A stretch of 64,000 nucleotides of DNA, taken from the NCBI GenBank assembly GCA_963840235.1, contig CAWIYC010000009.1, forward strand, positions 124,001-188,000, written 5' to 3'. How positions within the stretch are numbered: position 1 is the stretch's first letter; every line of letters starts with the position of its first letter. Shown here piece by piece: positions 1 to 7,253 of this stretch. The notes below the pieces were generated by a model. It worked only from the letters and a program-made list of their open reading frames with translations. It did not search any database and was not told the origin of the DNA. The position numbers and the translations under genes were made by a program. Source of the DNA: JBBRHQ01 sp963840235. Lineage in GTDB: Bacteria; Actinomycetota; Thermoleophilia; Solirubrobacterales; 70-9.

Positions 1-1
1 G

Positions 2-646
2 ATCGACCCGCTGTCGCCGAAGAACATGGCGTTCTCGCCCGAGGACGCGGCCTTCGTCTGCGGCCAGTTCGGGATCGACATAGACAGGCCGCTGATCACC
101 CAGGTCTCCCGCTTCGACCCATGGAAGGACCCGATGGGGGTGATAGACGCCTATCGCCTTGTCACGGCGGAGATACCCGAGGTCCAGCTCGCGCTGGTCG
201 GCTCGATGGCCACCGACGACCCGGAGGGGTGGGAGTTCTTCCAGAGAACCTTCGAGTACGCCGACTCCGACCCCGACATCAAGATCCTCAACAACCTCAA
301 CAACGTCGGTGCGATCGAGGTCAACGCCTTCCAGTCGCAGTCCGACGTAGTCCTGCAGAAGTCGATCCGTGAGGGGTTCGGCCTGACCGTGACCGAGGCA
401 CTGTGGAAGGGCCGGCCGACGGTTGCCGGCAACGTCGGTGGAATCCCGCTCCAGGTCAGGAACGGCGAGACCGGCTTCCTGGTGGACTCGAGCGCGGAAT
501 GCGCTCAGCGATGCACCGAGATACTCGCTGACCCGGAGCTGGGCAAGCGACTCGGACGCGGCGGCAAGGAGCACTCCCGCGAGCATTTCCTCACCCCCCG
601 CCTGCTGCGGGACTGGCTCCGCCTCTTCAACGACCTCGAGGGCTGA
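2..646 (+). CDS. treT: Trehalose synthase-type GT4 glycosyltransferase (C-terminal part; 5' end outside window)
   Basis: The reading frame is open from base 2, so the N-terminus lies upstream of the window. The visible ~214 residues are the C-terminal Rossmann half of a GT-B glycosyltransferase. TQVSRFDPWKDP opens the nucleotide-sugar domain, and the stretch QKSIREGFGLTVTEALWKG carries the conserved GT4 acidic region (E-x7-E). The SIREGFGLT and NVGGIPLQV segments are typical of TreT/trehalose phosphorylase-like enzymes, which join an activated glucose to free glucose to give trehalose. The otsA gene 780 bp downstream supports a trehalose role. The exact donor cannot be read from the sequence. 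TreT is the best label, with trehalose phosphorylase as the alternative. Confidence 0.8.
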   Translation: MDPLSPKNMAFSPEDAAFVCGQFGIDIDRPLITQVSRFDPWKDPMGVIDAYRLVTAEIPEVQLALVGSMATDDPEGWEFFQRTFEYADSDPDIKILNNLNNVGAIEVNAFQSQSDVVLQKSIREGFGLTVTEALWKGRPTVAGNVGGIPLQVRNGETGFLVDSSAECAQRCTEILADPELGKRLGRGGKEHSREHFLTPRLLRDWLRLFNDLEG

Positions 647-671
647 GTGGGACGACCCGATCCGGGCCTGG

Positions 672-1352
672 CTACGCGAGAACTTCGATCAGCCCTCGAA
701 TGACCAGGGCCGCGCCGACTCCGGCGCAGCCGTAGAGGGCAACTCCGCGACCATGACGGGAGACCCAGGCCTTGAACCGATCGACCGCGCGCGGGGTCCA
801 GTCTGGGGCAAAGGTGTAGCCGATCAGCGGTAGCTCGAGCAGCGTCAGCATGATCAGGTTGAAGCCGAGTACGGTGAGCACGGTCTCGACCGTGGAGAGG
901 TCCTGCTTGGCCATCGCGTCGAGGCCGGCCAGGTAGGAGCCGCCGGGCAGCGTCAGCAGGGCGCCGACGACGAAGGTGTCGCGGGCCCTGCCCTTGCTCA
1001 GGAACCTCTGCCAGCGCGGCTCCTTCTTCGGCTTTTCCTCCTTCTTCTGCCGGCGCCGCTCCCGAAATCCCTGATCGCGGCCGGTTGCCAGCACCAGTGC
1101 CAGCAGCAGGAGGATGCCGCCAAGGGTGAAGTCGGCCGCCGGGCTGAGGGTGTTCTGGGTCGTGCTGACGGTGGATGAGTCGCTCAGCGAGAAGACGATC
1201 AGAAGACCCAGGGTGATGCTGGTGAACATCGCGCCCAGCAGGTAGCCGAGCAGCAGCCGCTTCGGGCTCGGCAGCAGCAGCATCACCGTGGTCGCGGCAA
1301 GCAGAGTGGGGTTGAACGCAGCCGTTATGGAGAAGAAGAAGACCTGGCCCAC
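672..1352 (-). CDS. GAP family (Sap/sulfolipid-addressing-like) integral membrane protein
   Basis: A 226-residue polytopic membrane protein. Hydrophobic segments lie at about residues 5-27, 33-55, 75-92, 125-147, 157-178 and 203-223. A basic cytosolic loop (RERRRQKKEEKPKKEPRWQ) sits in the middle. This six-segment layout with a charged central loop matches the actinobacterial GAP family (related to Gap/Sap, mycobacterial proteins for moving glycolipids to the surface). The start is GTG at 1352, nine bases after a TAGAGT box on this strand. It is transcribed divergently from otsA. The substrate is unknown; transport of a glycolipid is only inferred from the family. Confidence 0.7.
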   Translation of the reverse strand: MGQVFFFSITAAFNPTLLAATTVMLLLPSPKRLLLGYLLGAMFTSITLGLLIVFSLSDSSTVSTTQNTLSPAADFTLGGILLLLALVLATGRDQGFRERRRQKKEEKPKKEPRWQRFLSKGRARDTFVVGALLTLPGGSYLAGLDAMAKQDLSTVETVLTVLGFNLIMLTLLELPLIGYTFAPDWTPRAVDRFKAWVSRHGRGVALYGCAGVGAALVIRGLIEVLA

Positions 1353-1361
1353 GTTCGGTGC

Positions 1362-1367
1362 ACTCTA
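1362..1367 (-). promoter_or_regulatory. Predicted -10 box (TAGAGT) of the GAP-family gene
   Basis: TAGAGT reads on the minus strand and is separated by 9 nt from the GTG start at 1352. This spacing places +1 at or next to the start codon and predicts a leaderless transcript. No clear -35 hexamer was seen. Confidence 0.5.
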
Positions 1368-1414
1368 GTCCGCACCCCCGGACAGCGCGGCAGGATCAAC
1401 CCCAGCCTTCGGGG

Positions 1415-1420
1415 TAGGCT
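1415..1420 (+). promoter_or_regulatory. Predicted -10 box (TAGGCT) of otsA
   Basis: TAGGCT lies 8 nt before the ATG at 1429 and faces away from the GAP-gene box at 1362-1367, so both promoters share a ~60 bp divergent region. The spacing predicts a leaderless otsA transcript. Confidence 0.5.
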
Positions 1421-1428
1421 TGACCGGC

Positions 1429-2919
1429 ATGAGCCCCGACCGTGACCAGCCGCTGATCATCGTCTCCAACCGCGGCCCGGCACAGTTCGAGGTGGACGAG
1501 GAGGGGAGCCGGACGGTGCGCCGCGGTGGCGGCGGCCTGGTCACCGCCCTCTCGGGGCTCGTCTCGCACCGCGACGCGCTCTGGATCGCATCGGCGATGA
1601 CCGATGAGGACATCGCCGTCTCCGACGAGAGCGACGGCGGCGCGGTCGAGATCTCGATCGACGGGATCTCCTACCGGTTATGCCTGGTCGAGAGCGACGC
1701 GGCCGCCTATGAGCGCTTCTACAACATCATCGCCAACCCGATCCTCTGGTTCATCCAGCACTACCTCTGGGACCTCTCCAACGCCCCCGACATCCGCCAG
1801 GAGGAACTGGACGCCTGGGACTACGGCTACCAGACCGTCAACCGCGACATCGCGTCCGGGGTCCTGAGGCAGATCGAGGGCACCGAGAGGCCGCTGGTGA
1901 TGCTGCACGACTACCACCTCTACACGGCCCCGGGACTGATCCGGGAGGAGCGTCCAGACGCTTTCCTCCACTTCTTCGTCCACATCCCCTGGTCGCAGCC
2001 CGACAGCTGGAGGATCCTCCCCGGCAGGATCCGGGAGGCGATCTTCCGCGGCATGCTCGCCAACGACATCATCGGCTTTCACACCAGCGCCTACTGCCGC
2101 AACTTCCTGCGCTGCTGCGACGAGCTGATGGAGGTGGACGTCGATTTTCGCGGGGGCAAGGTGACCCACCCCGGCGGGCGGACCCTGGTCCGCGCCTATC
2201 CGCTTTCGATCGACGCCGACAGGCTCGAGCGGGCGGCCGCCTCCGAGGAGGTGGCCGAGGCCGAGCGCGAGGTGGTCGGGCGGCGCCGGGAGTTCCTGAT
2301 CATCCGCGTCGACCGCGCCGACCTCTCGAAGAACGTGCTGCGCGGCTTCACCGCCTTCGACACCTTCCTCGCGCAGCACCCGGAGTTCCGCGAGAAGGTC
2401 ACCTTCATCGCCCACCTTCAGCCCTCCCGCCAGGATGTCCCCGAGTACGCCGAGTACCTGGAGCGGATCGAGGCGCTGGTCGCGGTCGTCAATCACCGCC
2501 ACGGGACCACCGACTGGATGCCGATAGACCTGAAGATCTACGAGAACTTCCCTGAAGCCGTCGCCCGCTACAAGCACTTCGACCTGCTGATGGTCAACTC
2601 GATCTTCGATGGGATGAACCTGGTGGCCAAGGAGGCGCCGACGGTCAACACCCGCAACGGTGTCCTGATGCTCTCCGAGAACACCGGCTCGCACGAGGAG
2701 TTGGCCGACTGCGCCCTCTCGGTCAACCCGTTCGACATCCAGGAGCAGGCGGACACGATTTTCCGGGCCCTGACAATGGACCCCGAGGAGAAGCGGCTGC
2801 GGGCGGAACGGCTGAAGCAGATCATCCACTCCCGTAATCCGGGCGACTGGGTGGACGAGCAGATGGATGACATCAGGGCCGTCCAGGAGGAACGCGGGGC
2901 GGAGGCTCGATCGGCGTGA
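1429..2919 (+). CDS. otsA: Alpha,alpha-trehalose-phosphate synthase (UDP- or ADP-forming), GT20
   Basis: A cytosolic GT20 enzyme of 496 residues that joins glucose from a nucleotide sugar to glucose-6-phosphate, giving trehalose-6-phosphate. Family landmarks appear in order: the N-terminal SNRGP loop, LHDYHLY, the HIPWSQPDSWR segment of the acceptor site, IGFHTSAYCRNF, and the C-terminal nucleotide-sugar site with RVDRADLSKN and the DGMNLVAKE acidic motif. Length is normal. A TTG at 1420 is possible, but the ATG at 1429 sits at leaderless distance from a TAGGCT box and is preferred. No otsB phosphatase is in view, so the second step must be elsewhere. The stop overlaps the next start (GTGA). 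Confidence 0.93.
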   Translation: MSPDRDQPLIIVSNRGPAQFEVDEEGSRTVRRGGGGLVTALSGLVSHRDALWIASAMTDEDIAVSDESDGGAVEISIDGISYRLCLVESDAAAYERFYNIIANPILWFIQHYLWDLSNAPDIRQEELDAWDYGYQTVNRDIASGVLRQIEGTERPLVMLHDYHLYTAPGLIREERPDAFLHFFVHIPWSQPDSWRILPGRIREAIFRGMLANDIIGFHTSAYCRNFLRCCDELMEVDVDFRGGKVTHPGGRTLVRAYPLSIDADRLERAAASEEVAEAEREVVGRRREFLIIRVDRADLSKNVLRGFTAFDTFLAQHPEFREKVTFIAHLQPSRQDVPEYAEYLERIEALVAVVNHRHGTTDWMPIDLKIYENFPEAVARYKHFDLLMVNSIFDGMNLVAKEAPTVNTRNGVLMLSENTGSHEELADCALSVNPFDIQEQADTIFRALTMDPEEKRLRAERLKQIIHSRNPGDWVDEQMDDIRAVQEERGAEARSA

Positions 2920-4344
2920 AGGCGGCGCCCGCGGGCCGCCTCAGGGCCGCGGGTGCGTTGGCGGCGTCTCTTGCGGCGCTGCTCGCTCTCGCAGCCGCCG
3001 GCCGAGGCGCCGGCGCTCCCGCGGGCACAGCTCGTCCAGAGGCCGAAGCTCCACCACTGCGATCTCGGGCCACCGCGCCTCTTCCGCTGCGGCCACGTGA
3101 TGGTCCCGGCCCGCCGGGCCGACCCCTCGCTGGGGAAGCTGAAGGTCGCCTTCGCCCTGCGACCGCGGGTCGACCGCCGCCGCCCCTCCTTGGGAACCGT
3201 GGTCGCGGTCGAGGGAGGGCCCGGCTTCGCCGCCAGCGACCGCCCCTACGCCAGCTCGCTGATCGCTGCGCTGGGACCCGTCCTGCGGCGGCGCGAGCTG
3301 CTGCTGATCGACGAGCGCGGGACCGGGCGCTCCTGGGCGATCGACTGCCCGGGGCTGCAGAAGGGCCTGATCCAGGAACATGTCGCGGTCGGCGAGTGCG
3401 CCGATCAGCTCGGTCGCCGCTACGCCGCCTACACGACCGCCGAGGCAGCAGACGACATCGACGTCGTTCGCCGCTCGCTCGGCCTCGGTCGCATCCTCCT
3501 CTATGGCGACTCCTACGGGACGCTCGAGGGCCAGGCCTACGCGGTCCGCTACCCCACGAAGCTGAGAGGGTTGATCCTCGACTCCGCCTACCCGGCCGAC
3601 GACCCCTACTACCGCACCCTCTACCCCGCGTTTCGCACGGGCCTGCGAGTCGCCTGCCGCCGCTCTCCGAAATGCTCGGGCAACGCCTTCGCCCGCTTCC
3701 GCCGGGTAGTCAACCGCTTCCACGCCGCCGGCCGCCCGACCGGGAACCTGCTCGGGTTCGCGCTCGAGGCGGGGACGCTGGCACCACGCTCCTACCTCAG
3801 CCTCGACCAAGGCGATCGCCTCTACCTTCACGGGCGCCCGCGCCGACTCAACCGCCTGATCGCCCCGGGGCCCCCGGGACTCGGCAACGTCCACGCCTTC
3901 TCCTACGGGCTGGAGATCGCCGTCGAGTGCAACGACTACCCGCTGCTGTGGAACCCCTACGCACCGGTCAATCAGCGCATCCGCCAACTCTCTGCCTCGG
4001 TCAAGGGGTTGCCCCGCAGCCACTTCGCCCCGTTCAGCCGCCGCGAGTACCTGCTCTCGGCCGAGGCGCACCTGACCAACTGCCTGACCTGGCCGGCACC
4101 CCCCGCCGGCGGCCTCGAGCCGCCGGTGCCGAAGGGGTGGAGGGCCACGGCGAAGTTCCCCACCCTGATCCTCGCGGGCGAGCTCGACGACGTCACCTCG
4201 CCAAAGGAAGCAAGGCAGACGGCCCGGCGCTTCCCCCGCTCCCGCCTCTACGTCGTCCCCAACCGCGGCCACGTCTCCAGCCTCTACTTCCCCTTCGTCT
4301 CACCCGCGGTTGGCGTCATCCGCAACTTCATCCGCCGCCACTGA
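2916..4344 (+). CDS. Secreted alpha/beta hydrolase (S33/TAP-like peptidase family), apparent +1 frameshift after signal peptide
   Basis: The catalytic body reads in one frame from about 3001 to 4344. It has the oxyanion segment EGGPGFAASD, the nucleophile elbow GDSYGT, an acid in GELDDVTS and the histidine in NRGH, plus a C-terminal TAP-like part. These mark a tripeptidyl-aminopeptidase or proline-iminopeptidase-like hydrolase. Read from a GTG at 2953, the N-terminus is an arginine-rich stretch that is not a signal peptide. In the other frame the GTG at 2916, overlapping the otsA stop, starts a clear signal peptide (KAAPAGRLR, then an Ala/Leu core). Joining the frames near base 3000 by dropping one G gives AAAAEAPA, a good signal-peptidase site. 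A one-base insertion is therefore likely. The substrate is unknown. Confidence 0.75.
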
Positions 4345-4417
4345 GCCGCTCCGGCCGAACTTCACTTTCGGTGTCCATTGGAGCCCTAGCGTTGCCTTCG
4401 GCCCCGTTCGGCCTCAC

Positions 4418-4954
4418 TCAGTGCGGGGCGAACTCCTGCGAGCCGTCGCCTGGCGGGGGCGCAGGCGCAGGGACATATGCCGGCGGGCTGACGGGTGGAG
4501 GTGGTGCTGGAGCCGGTGAGGGCGGGGGCGGCGGCCGAGCGGTGGACCGGGCCCGTGGCGCCGCGCGCTGCCGATGCCCTTGCCGGAGAGACCGGCGGCG
4601 GCGCCCGCTGGAGCGGCGCTGGAGTTCCGCGCCGCGGGGGCCGGCTTGGTGGCGCCGCAAGTTGGACCGGCGGCGATGTCGGGCACGGCGACGGGATCGC
4701 TCGCGAGCCGCGCGCCAAGCCCCAATGGACCTGGCGCGCCCGGTGGCTGGGCGCTGCCCTGCTTCCTGCGGGCCGCCCGGCAGGCCGAAGTCTCGCCCGT
4801 GCAGCGCCGGGGCCGGAAGGCCGACATCCGCCGCCGGCGGCGGCGGGCGGGGCGGCTCGAGCAGGCCCGGAGCCGCTGCCAGCCCCAGCAGCACCGCCGC
4901 CGCCGCCGGCGCCACCCGGGCGGCACCGCGCCACCGCACTCGCAGACTCGCCAT
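4418..4954 (-). CDS. Candidate secreted Ala/Pro-rich protein, uncertain reading frame
   Basis: The 697 bp between the hydrolase and rpsF have no recognisable domain, and all frames are open because of extreme GC content. The best candidate is this minus-strand ORF. ATG at 4954 is followed by a signal-like N-terminus (SLRVRWRGAARVAP, then an Ala/Leu core) and it ends in a proline-rich tail (PPVSPPAYVPAPAPPP). The central third is implausibly arginine-rich in this frame, while a neighbouring minus-strand frame reads as ordinary Ala/Pro/Gly sequence there. Two compensating indels may therefore be present. It could also be non-coding. Treat the product and boundaries as provisional. Confidence 0.3.
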   Translation of the reverse strand: MASLRVRWRGAARVAPAAAAVLLGLAAAPGLLEPPRPPPPAADVGLPAPALHGRDFGLPGGPQEAGQRPATGRARSIGAWRAARERSRRRARHRRRSNLRRHQAGPRGAELQRRSSGRRRRSLRQGHRQRAAPRARSTARPPPPPSPAPAPPPPVSPPAYVPAPAPPPGDGSQEFAPH

Positions 4955-5024
4955 GGCTGGCAAAGTCAGTCCGGGCGCCGAACTCTCCCCTCGTTCGGTG
5001 CAGCGGCCGCGACGGCCTCCCCGC

Positions 5025-5030
5025 TATAGT
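5025..5030 (+). promoter_or_regulatory. Predicted -10 box (TATAGT) of the rpsF operon
   Basis: TATAGT lies 11 nt before the TTG start of rpsF, the same arrangement as the other TAnnnT boxes here. It predicts a leaderless or very short leader transcript. No convincing -35 hexamer is visible at 16-18 bp upstream. Confidence 0.5.
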
Positions 5031-5041
5031 CATCCGCCGCC

Positions 5042-5449
5042 TTGGCAGAGACACGCGAATACGAACTAATCCTCATGCTCGACCCCGGCCTCGAGGACTC
5101 CGCCCGTGACGCGCTCGCCCAGGATGCCCGCGGGCAGATCGAGTCCGGCGGGTCGCTCAAGCACGAGAACACGTGGGGCGTGCGAAAGATGGCCTACGAG
5201 ATCGAGCAGCGGACCGAGGCTGACTACCGCTGGTTCCGGTTCGAAGCTCCGCGCGAGCTTCTCGGCCAGCTCGATCACAACCTGAAGATCGCCGACGGCG
5301 TCCTTCGCTTCAGGGTGTTCAAGGTCGACCCCGACTCGCCGGTGCTGGGCGCACCTCCGGCAGCCGGGGCGCCGTCGCCCTCGCGCGAGCGGGGCGAGCG
5401 CGGCGAGCGGGGCGCTCGCGAAGAGCACGAAGACAGCGCCGACGAGTAG
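5042..5449 (+). CDS. rpsF: 30S ribosomal protein S6
   Basis: A small-subunit platform protein that pairs with S18. The N-terminal ~97 residues give the S6 ferredoxin-like fold: EYELILMLDPGLE, GVRKMAYEIEQR and HNLKIADGVLRF are all conserved. The start is TTG at 5042, preceding MAETREYE, with a TATAGT box 11 nt upstream. A charged, disordered tail (RERGERGERGAREEHEDS) extends it to 135 residues, longer than the usual ~100, as is common in high-GC actinobacteria. The gene heads the rpsF-ssb-rpsR-rplI block, which supports the call. Confidence 0.95.
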   Translation: MAETREYELILMLDPGLEDSARDALAQDARGQIESGGSLKHENTWGVRKMAYEIEQRTEADYRWFRFEAPRELLGQLDHNLKIADGVLRFRVFKVDPDSPVLGAPPAAGAPSPSRERGERGERGAREEHEDSADE

Positions 5450-5573
5450 TCCCGAACCGGCCGGAATCGATTTCGCCGCAGTTTGGGCCGTTTGCCTCGG
5501 GCGAGGGGCGAGATCGCGCCGATCGGCCTCTTAGACTCGTATCCGGAAACCAGAAAAGAGGAGCGAGAGAGAA

Positions 5574-6032
5574 GTGGCAGCCACCAACATCAACAGGGTG
5601 ATCCTCACCGGGAACCTGACCCGCGACCCGGAACTGCGGAGCACGCCCAGCGGAACCTCCGTCTGCAGCCTGCGACTTGCGGTCAACAGCCGTCGCAAGG
5701 ACTCCAGCGGCGAGTGGATCGACAAGCCCAACTATTTCGACATCACGGTCTGGGGAGCCCAGGGCGAGAACTGCTCCAACTACCTCAGCAAGGGCCGGCC
5801 GGTCGCCGTAGACGGCCGCCTCGAGTGGCGAGAGTGGGAGGCCAAGGACGGCTCCAAGCGCCAGAGCGTCGAGGTGATCGCCGACTCGGTCCAGTTCCTC
5901 GGCTCCCGCGACGGTGGAGGTGGCGGCGGCAACGACAACGGCTTCGCCGCGACGTCCGACGTCCCCGCCGACACCTCGGACTTCGAGGGCGCCGGGGTTG
6001 GCGGCGGTAACGACGAGGACATCCCCTTCTAA
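5574..6032 (+). CDS. ssb: Single-stranded DNA-binding protein
   Basis: A tetrameric OB-fold protein that coats single-stranded DNA during replication and repair. The 152-residue product starts NINRVILTGNLTRDPELR, then has SVCSLRLAVNSR and YFDITVWG, all typical of the OB domain (about residues 1-110). A Gly/Asn-rich linker leads to the acidic tip DEDIPF, which binds partner proteins. The GTG start at 5574 follows an AAAGAGGAG ribosome-binding site. A TTAGACT box at about 5530 gives it a possible promoter of its own with a ~35 nt leader. Its place between rpsF and rpsR is the classic order. Confidence 0.97.
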   Translation: MAATNINRVILTGNLTRDPELRSTPSGTSVCSLRLAVNSRRKDSSGEWIDKPNYFDITVWGAQGENCSNYLSKGRPVAVDGRLEWREWEAKDGSKRQSVEVIADSVQFLGSRDGGGGGGNDNGFAATSDVPADTSDFEGAGVGGGNDEDIPF

Positions 6033-6053
6033 GGGCGCGAGACACCGACAAGG

Positions 6054-6079
6054 CGCGAGGGCCCGCCGGGGCCCTCGCG
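6054..6079 (+). terminator. Strong GC hairpin between ssb and rpsR
   Basis: A perfect 11-bp inverted repeat, CGCGAGGGCCC and GGGCCCTCGCG, with a 4-nt loop (GCCG), lies 22 bp after the ssb stop. It is followed by ATTCGG rather than a T-run. It may be an intrinsic terminator or attenuator, or an RNA-processing or stabilising hairpin that lowers read-through into rpsR-rplI. Confidence 0.6.
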
Positions 6080-6159
6080 ATTCGGTTCAGCCGCTACGAT
6101 CCCCTGGTTCGGCTCGCCCGGCCACCCGCCGGGCGACTTCTACGTAAGGACTGCACAGA

Positions 6160-6420
6160 GTGGCAAGGACCAGAGACGCAGCACCCCAGCGACGCGGCCG
6201 GCGGCCGTCGGACAGGATGCGTCCGCGCAAGTACACGCGGATCAACGTCGACGAGATCGACTACAAGGACCTCAACCTCCTGCGCCGGTTCATCTCCGAC
6301 AAGGGCAAGACGAGGTCGCGGCGCGTAACCGGGCTCTCCCGCAAGCACCAGCGCCAACTCGCGGTGGCGGTGAAGCGCGCCCGCGAGATCGCGCTGCTGC
6401 CCTACGTCGGAGAGCGCTGA
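6160..6420 (+). CDS. rpsR: 30S ribosomal protein S18
   Basis: A ribosomal protein that binds S6 and 16S rRNA on the platform. The 86 residues contain the S18 core: YTRINVDEIDYKDLNLLRRF, SRRVTGLSRKHQRQ and VKRAREIALLPY. The Arg-rich N-terminus has no zinc-binding cysteines. The start is GTG at 6160, with an AAGGA motif about 11 nt upstream. The last base of its stop codon is the first base of the rplI ATG, so the two genes are translationally coupled. Confidence 0.96.
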   Translation: MARTRDAAPQRRGRRPSDRMRPRKYTRINVDEIDYKDLNLLRRFISDKGKTRSRRVTGLSRKHQRQLAVAVKRAREIALLPYVGER

Positions 6421-6872
6421 TGGCGCAGGCGATCCTGCTCAAGGACGTCGAGGATCTCGGCGTTCGCGGCGACGCCGTCGACGTCTCGCCGGGCTACCTC
6501 CGCAACTACCTGGTGCCGAGGAAGATGGCCCAGCCGGCGACCGACGCGGCGCTGGAGCAGGCCCAGCGACGGCGCGAGGCGACCGAGCGGGCCGAGCGCG
6601 AGGCGGCGGCGCGGGCCGAAGAGACGGCGGCGCTGCTGTCAAAGACGGTGCTGACGATCCACCACCGCGCCGGCGAGGACGGCAAGCTGTTCGGGTCGGT
6701 GACGTCGAAGGAGATCGCCGAGGCGATCCGCGACGCCCGCGACCTCCGCATTGACCGCCGCAAGATCATGCTCGAGCAGCCGATCCACGAGGTCGGCACC
6801 TACATGGTCGAGATCGAGGTCCCGGGCGGCGCCACCGCCTCGGTGAAGACGATCGTCGCCGAGCAGAAGTAG
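6420..6872 (+). CDS. rplI: 50S ribosomal protein L9
   Basis: A two-domain 23S rRNA-binding protein of 150 residues. The N-terminal domain has ILLKDVEDLGVRGDAVDV and PGYLRNYLVPRKMA. A long charged connecting helix (about residues 42-75) follows, then the C-terminal domain with GKLFGSVTSKEIAEAI and the DRRKIML segment. It is coupled to rpsR through a TGATG overlap. It ends the ribosomal part of this block; a 381-bp gap separates it from dnaB. Confidence 0.96.
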   Translation: MAQAILLKDVEDLGVRGDAVDVSPGYLRNYLVPRKMAQPATDAALEQAQRRREATERAEREAAARAEETAALLSKTVLTIHHRAGEDGKLFGSVTSKEIAEAIRDARDLRIDRRKIMLEQPIHEVGTYMVEIEVPGGATASVKTIVAEQK

Positions 6873-7253
6873 CCACCCCTCCGACCCGCCGCTACGCAGC
6901 CACCAGGCGAGTGCCGGTGCGGCCGCCAAGCTCGCCGCTGGGGACGAACGCCCGAGTGGCGGATAACGGGACCCACAGGCCCGGAAATCGCCAACTCGGG
7001 GGCTCGGGCGCCGGGGGCGCGGGGAGCAGGCGCCGGGGGGCGCGCTCGGGGGTCCGGCGCGCAAGCTCCGGCGTCGCGCGCGACGCGCGACGGTTCTGCG
7101 CGCGAAAGGTTGCGGAAAACCCGCATTCCCCGCGCGCGGCTCCAACCGCCGTGTGGTTTCGTTGGCCGGACTCCGCCCCGCGCATCGGAGGCTCAGGCCG
7201 CCGCCGGCCCGGAGGCCGGGCTTCCGCCGATGCTGACCCGACACTGATCAGAG
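6873..7253 (+). other. 381-bp intergenic region before dnaB, with GC hairpin at 7073-7091
   Basis: No convincing gene was found. It is extremely GC-rich with G-runs near 6990-7050. A perfect 8-bp inverted repeat (GTCGCGCG, loop CGA, CGCGCGAC) sits at 7073-7091 and could end the rplI transcript or act in RNA. The dnaB promoter should lie in the last ~150 bp, but no clear -10 and -35 pair was recognised. Confidence 0.5.

Noticed and set aside
1678..2829. Long antisense frame opposite otsA
   Set aside because: Shadow of the conserved otsA frame with no family motif and biased Val/Asp/Leu composition.
2916..5069. A 717-codon open frame through the hydrolase and the next intergenic region
   Set aside because: Only its first ~30 codons (signal peptide) look protein-like; the rest is Arg/Pro-rich antiphase reading of the hydrolase, open because of high GC.
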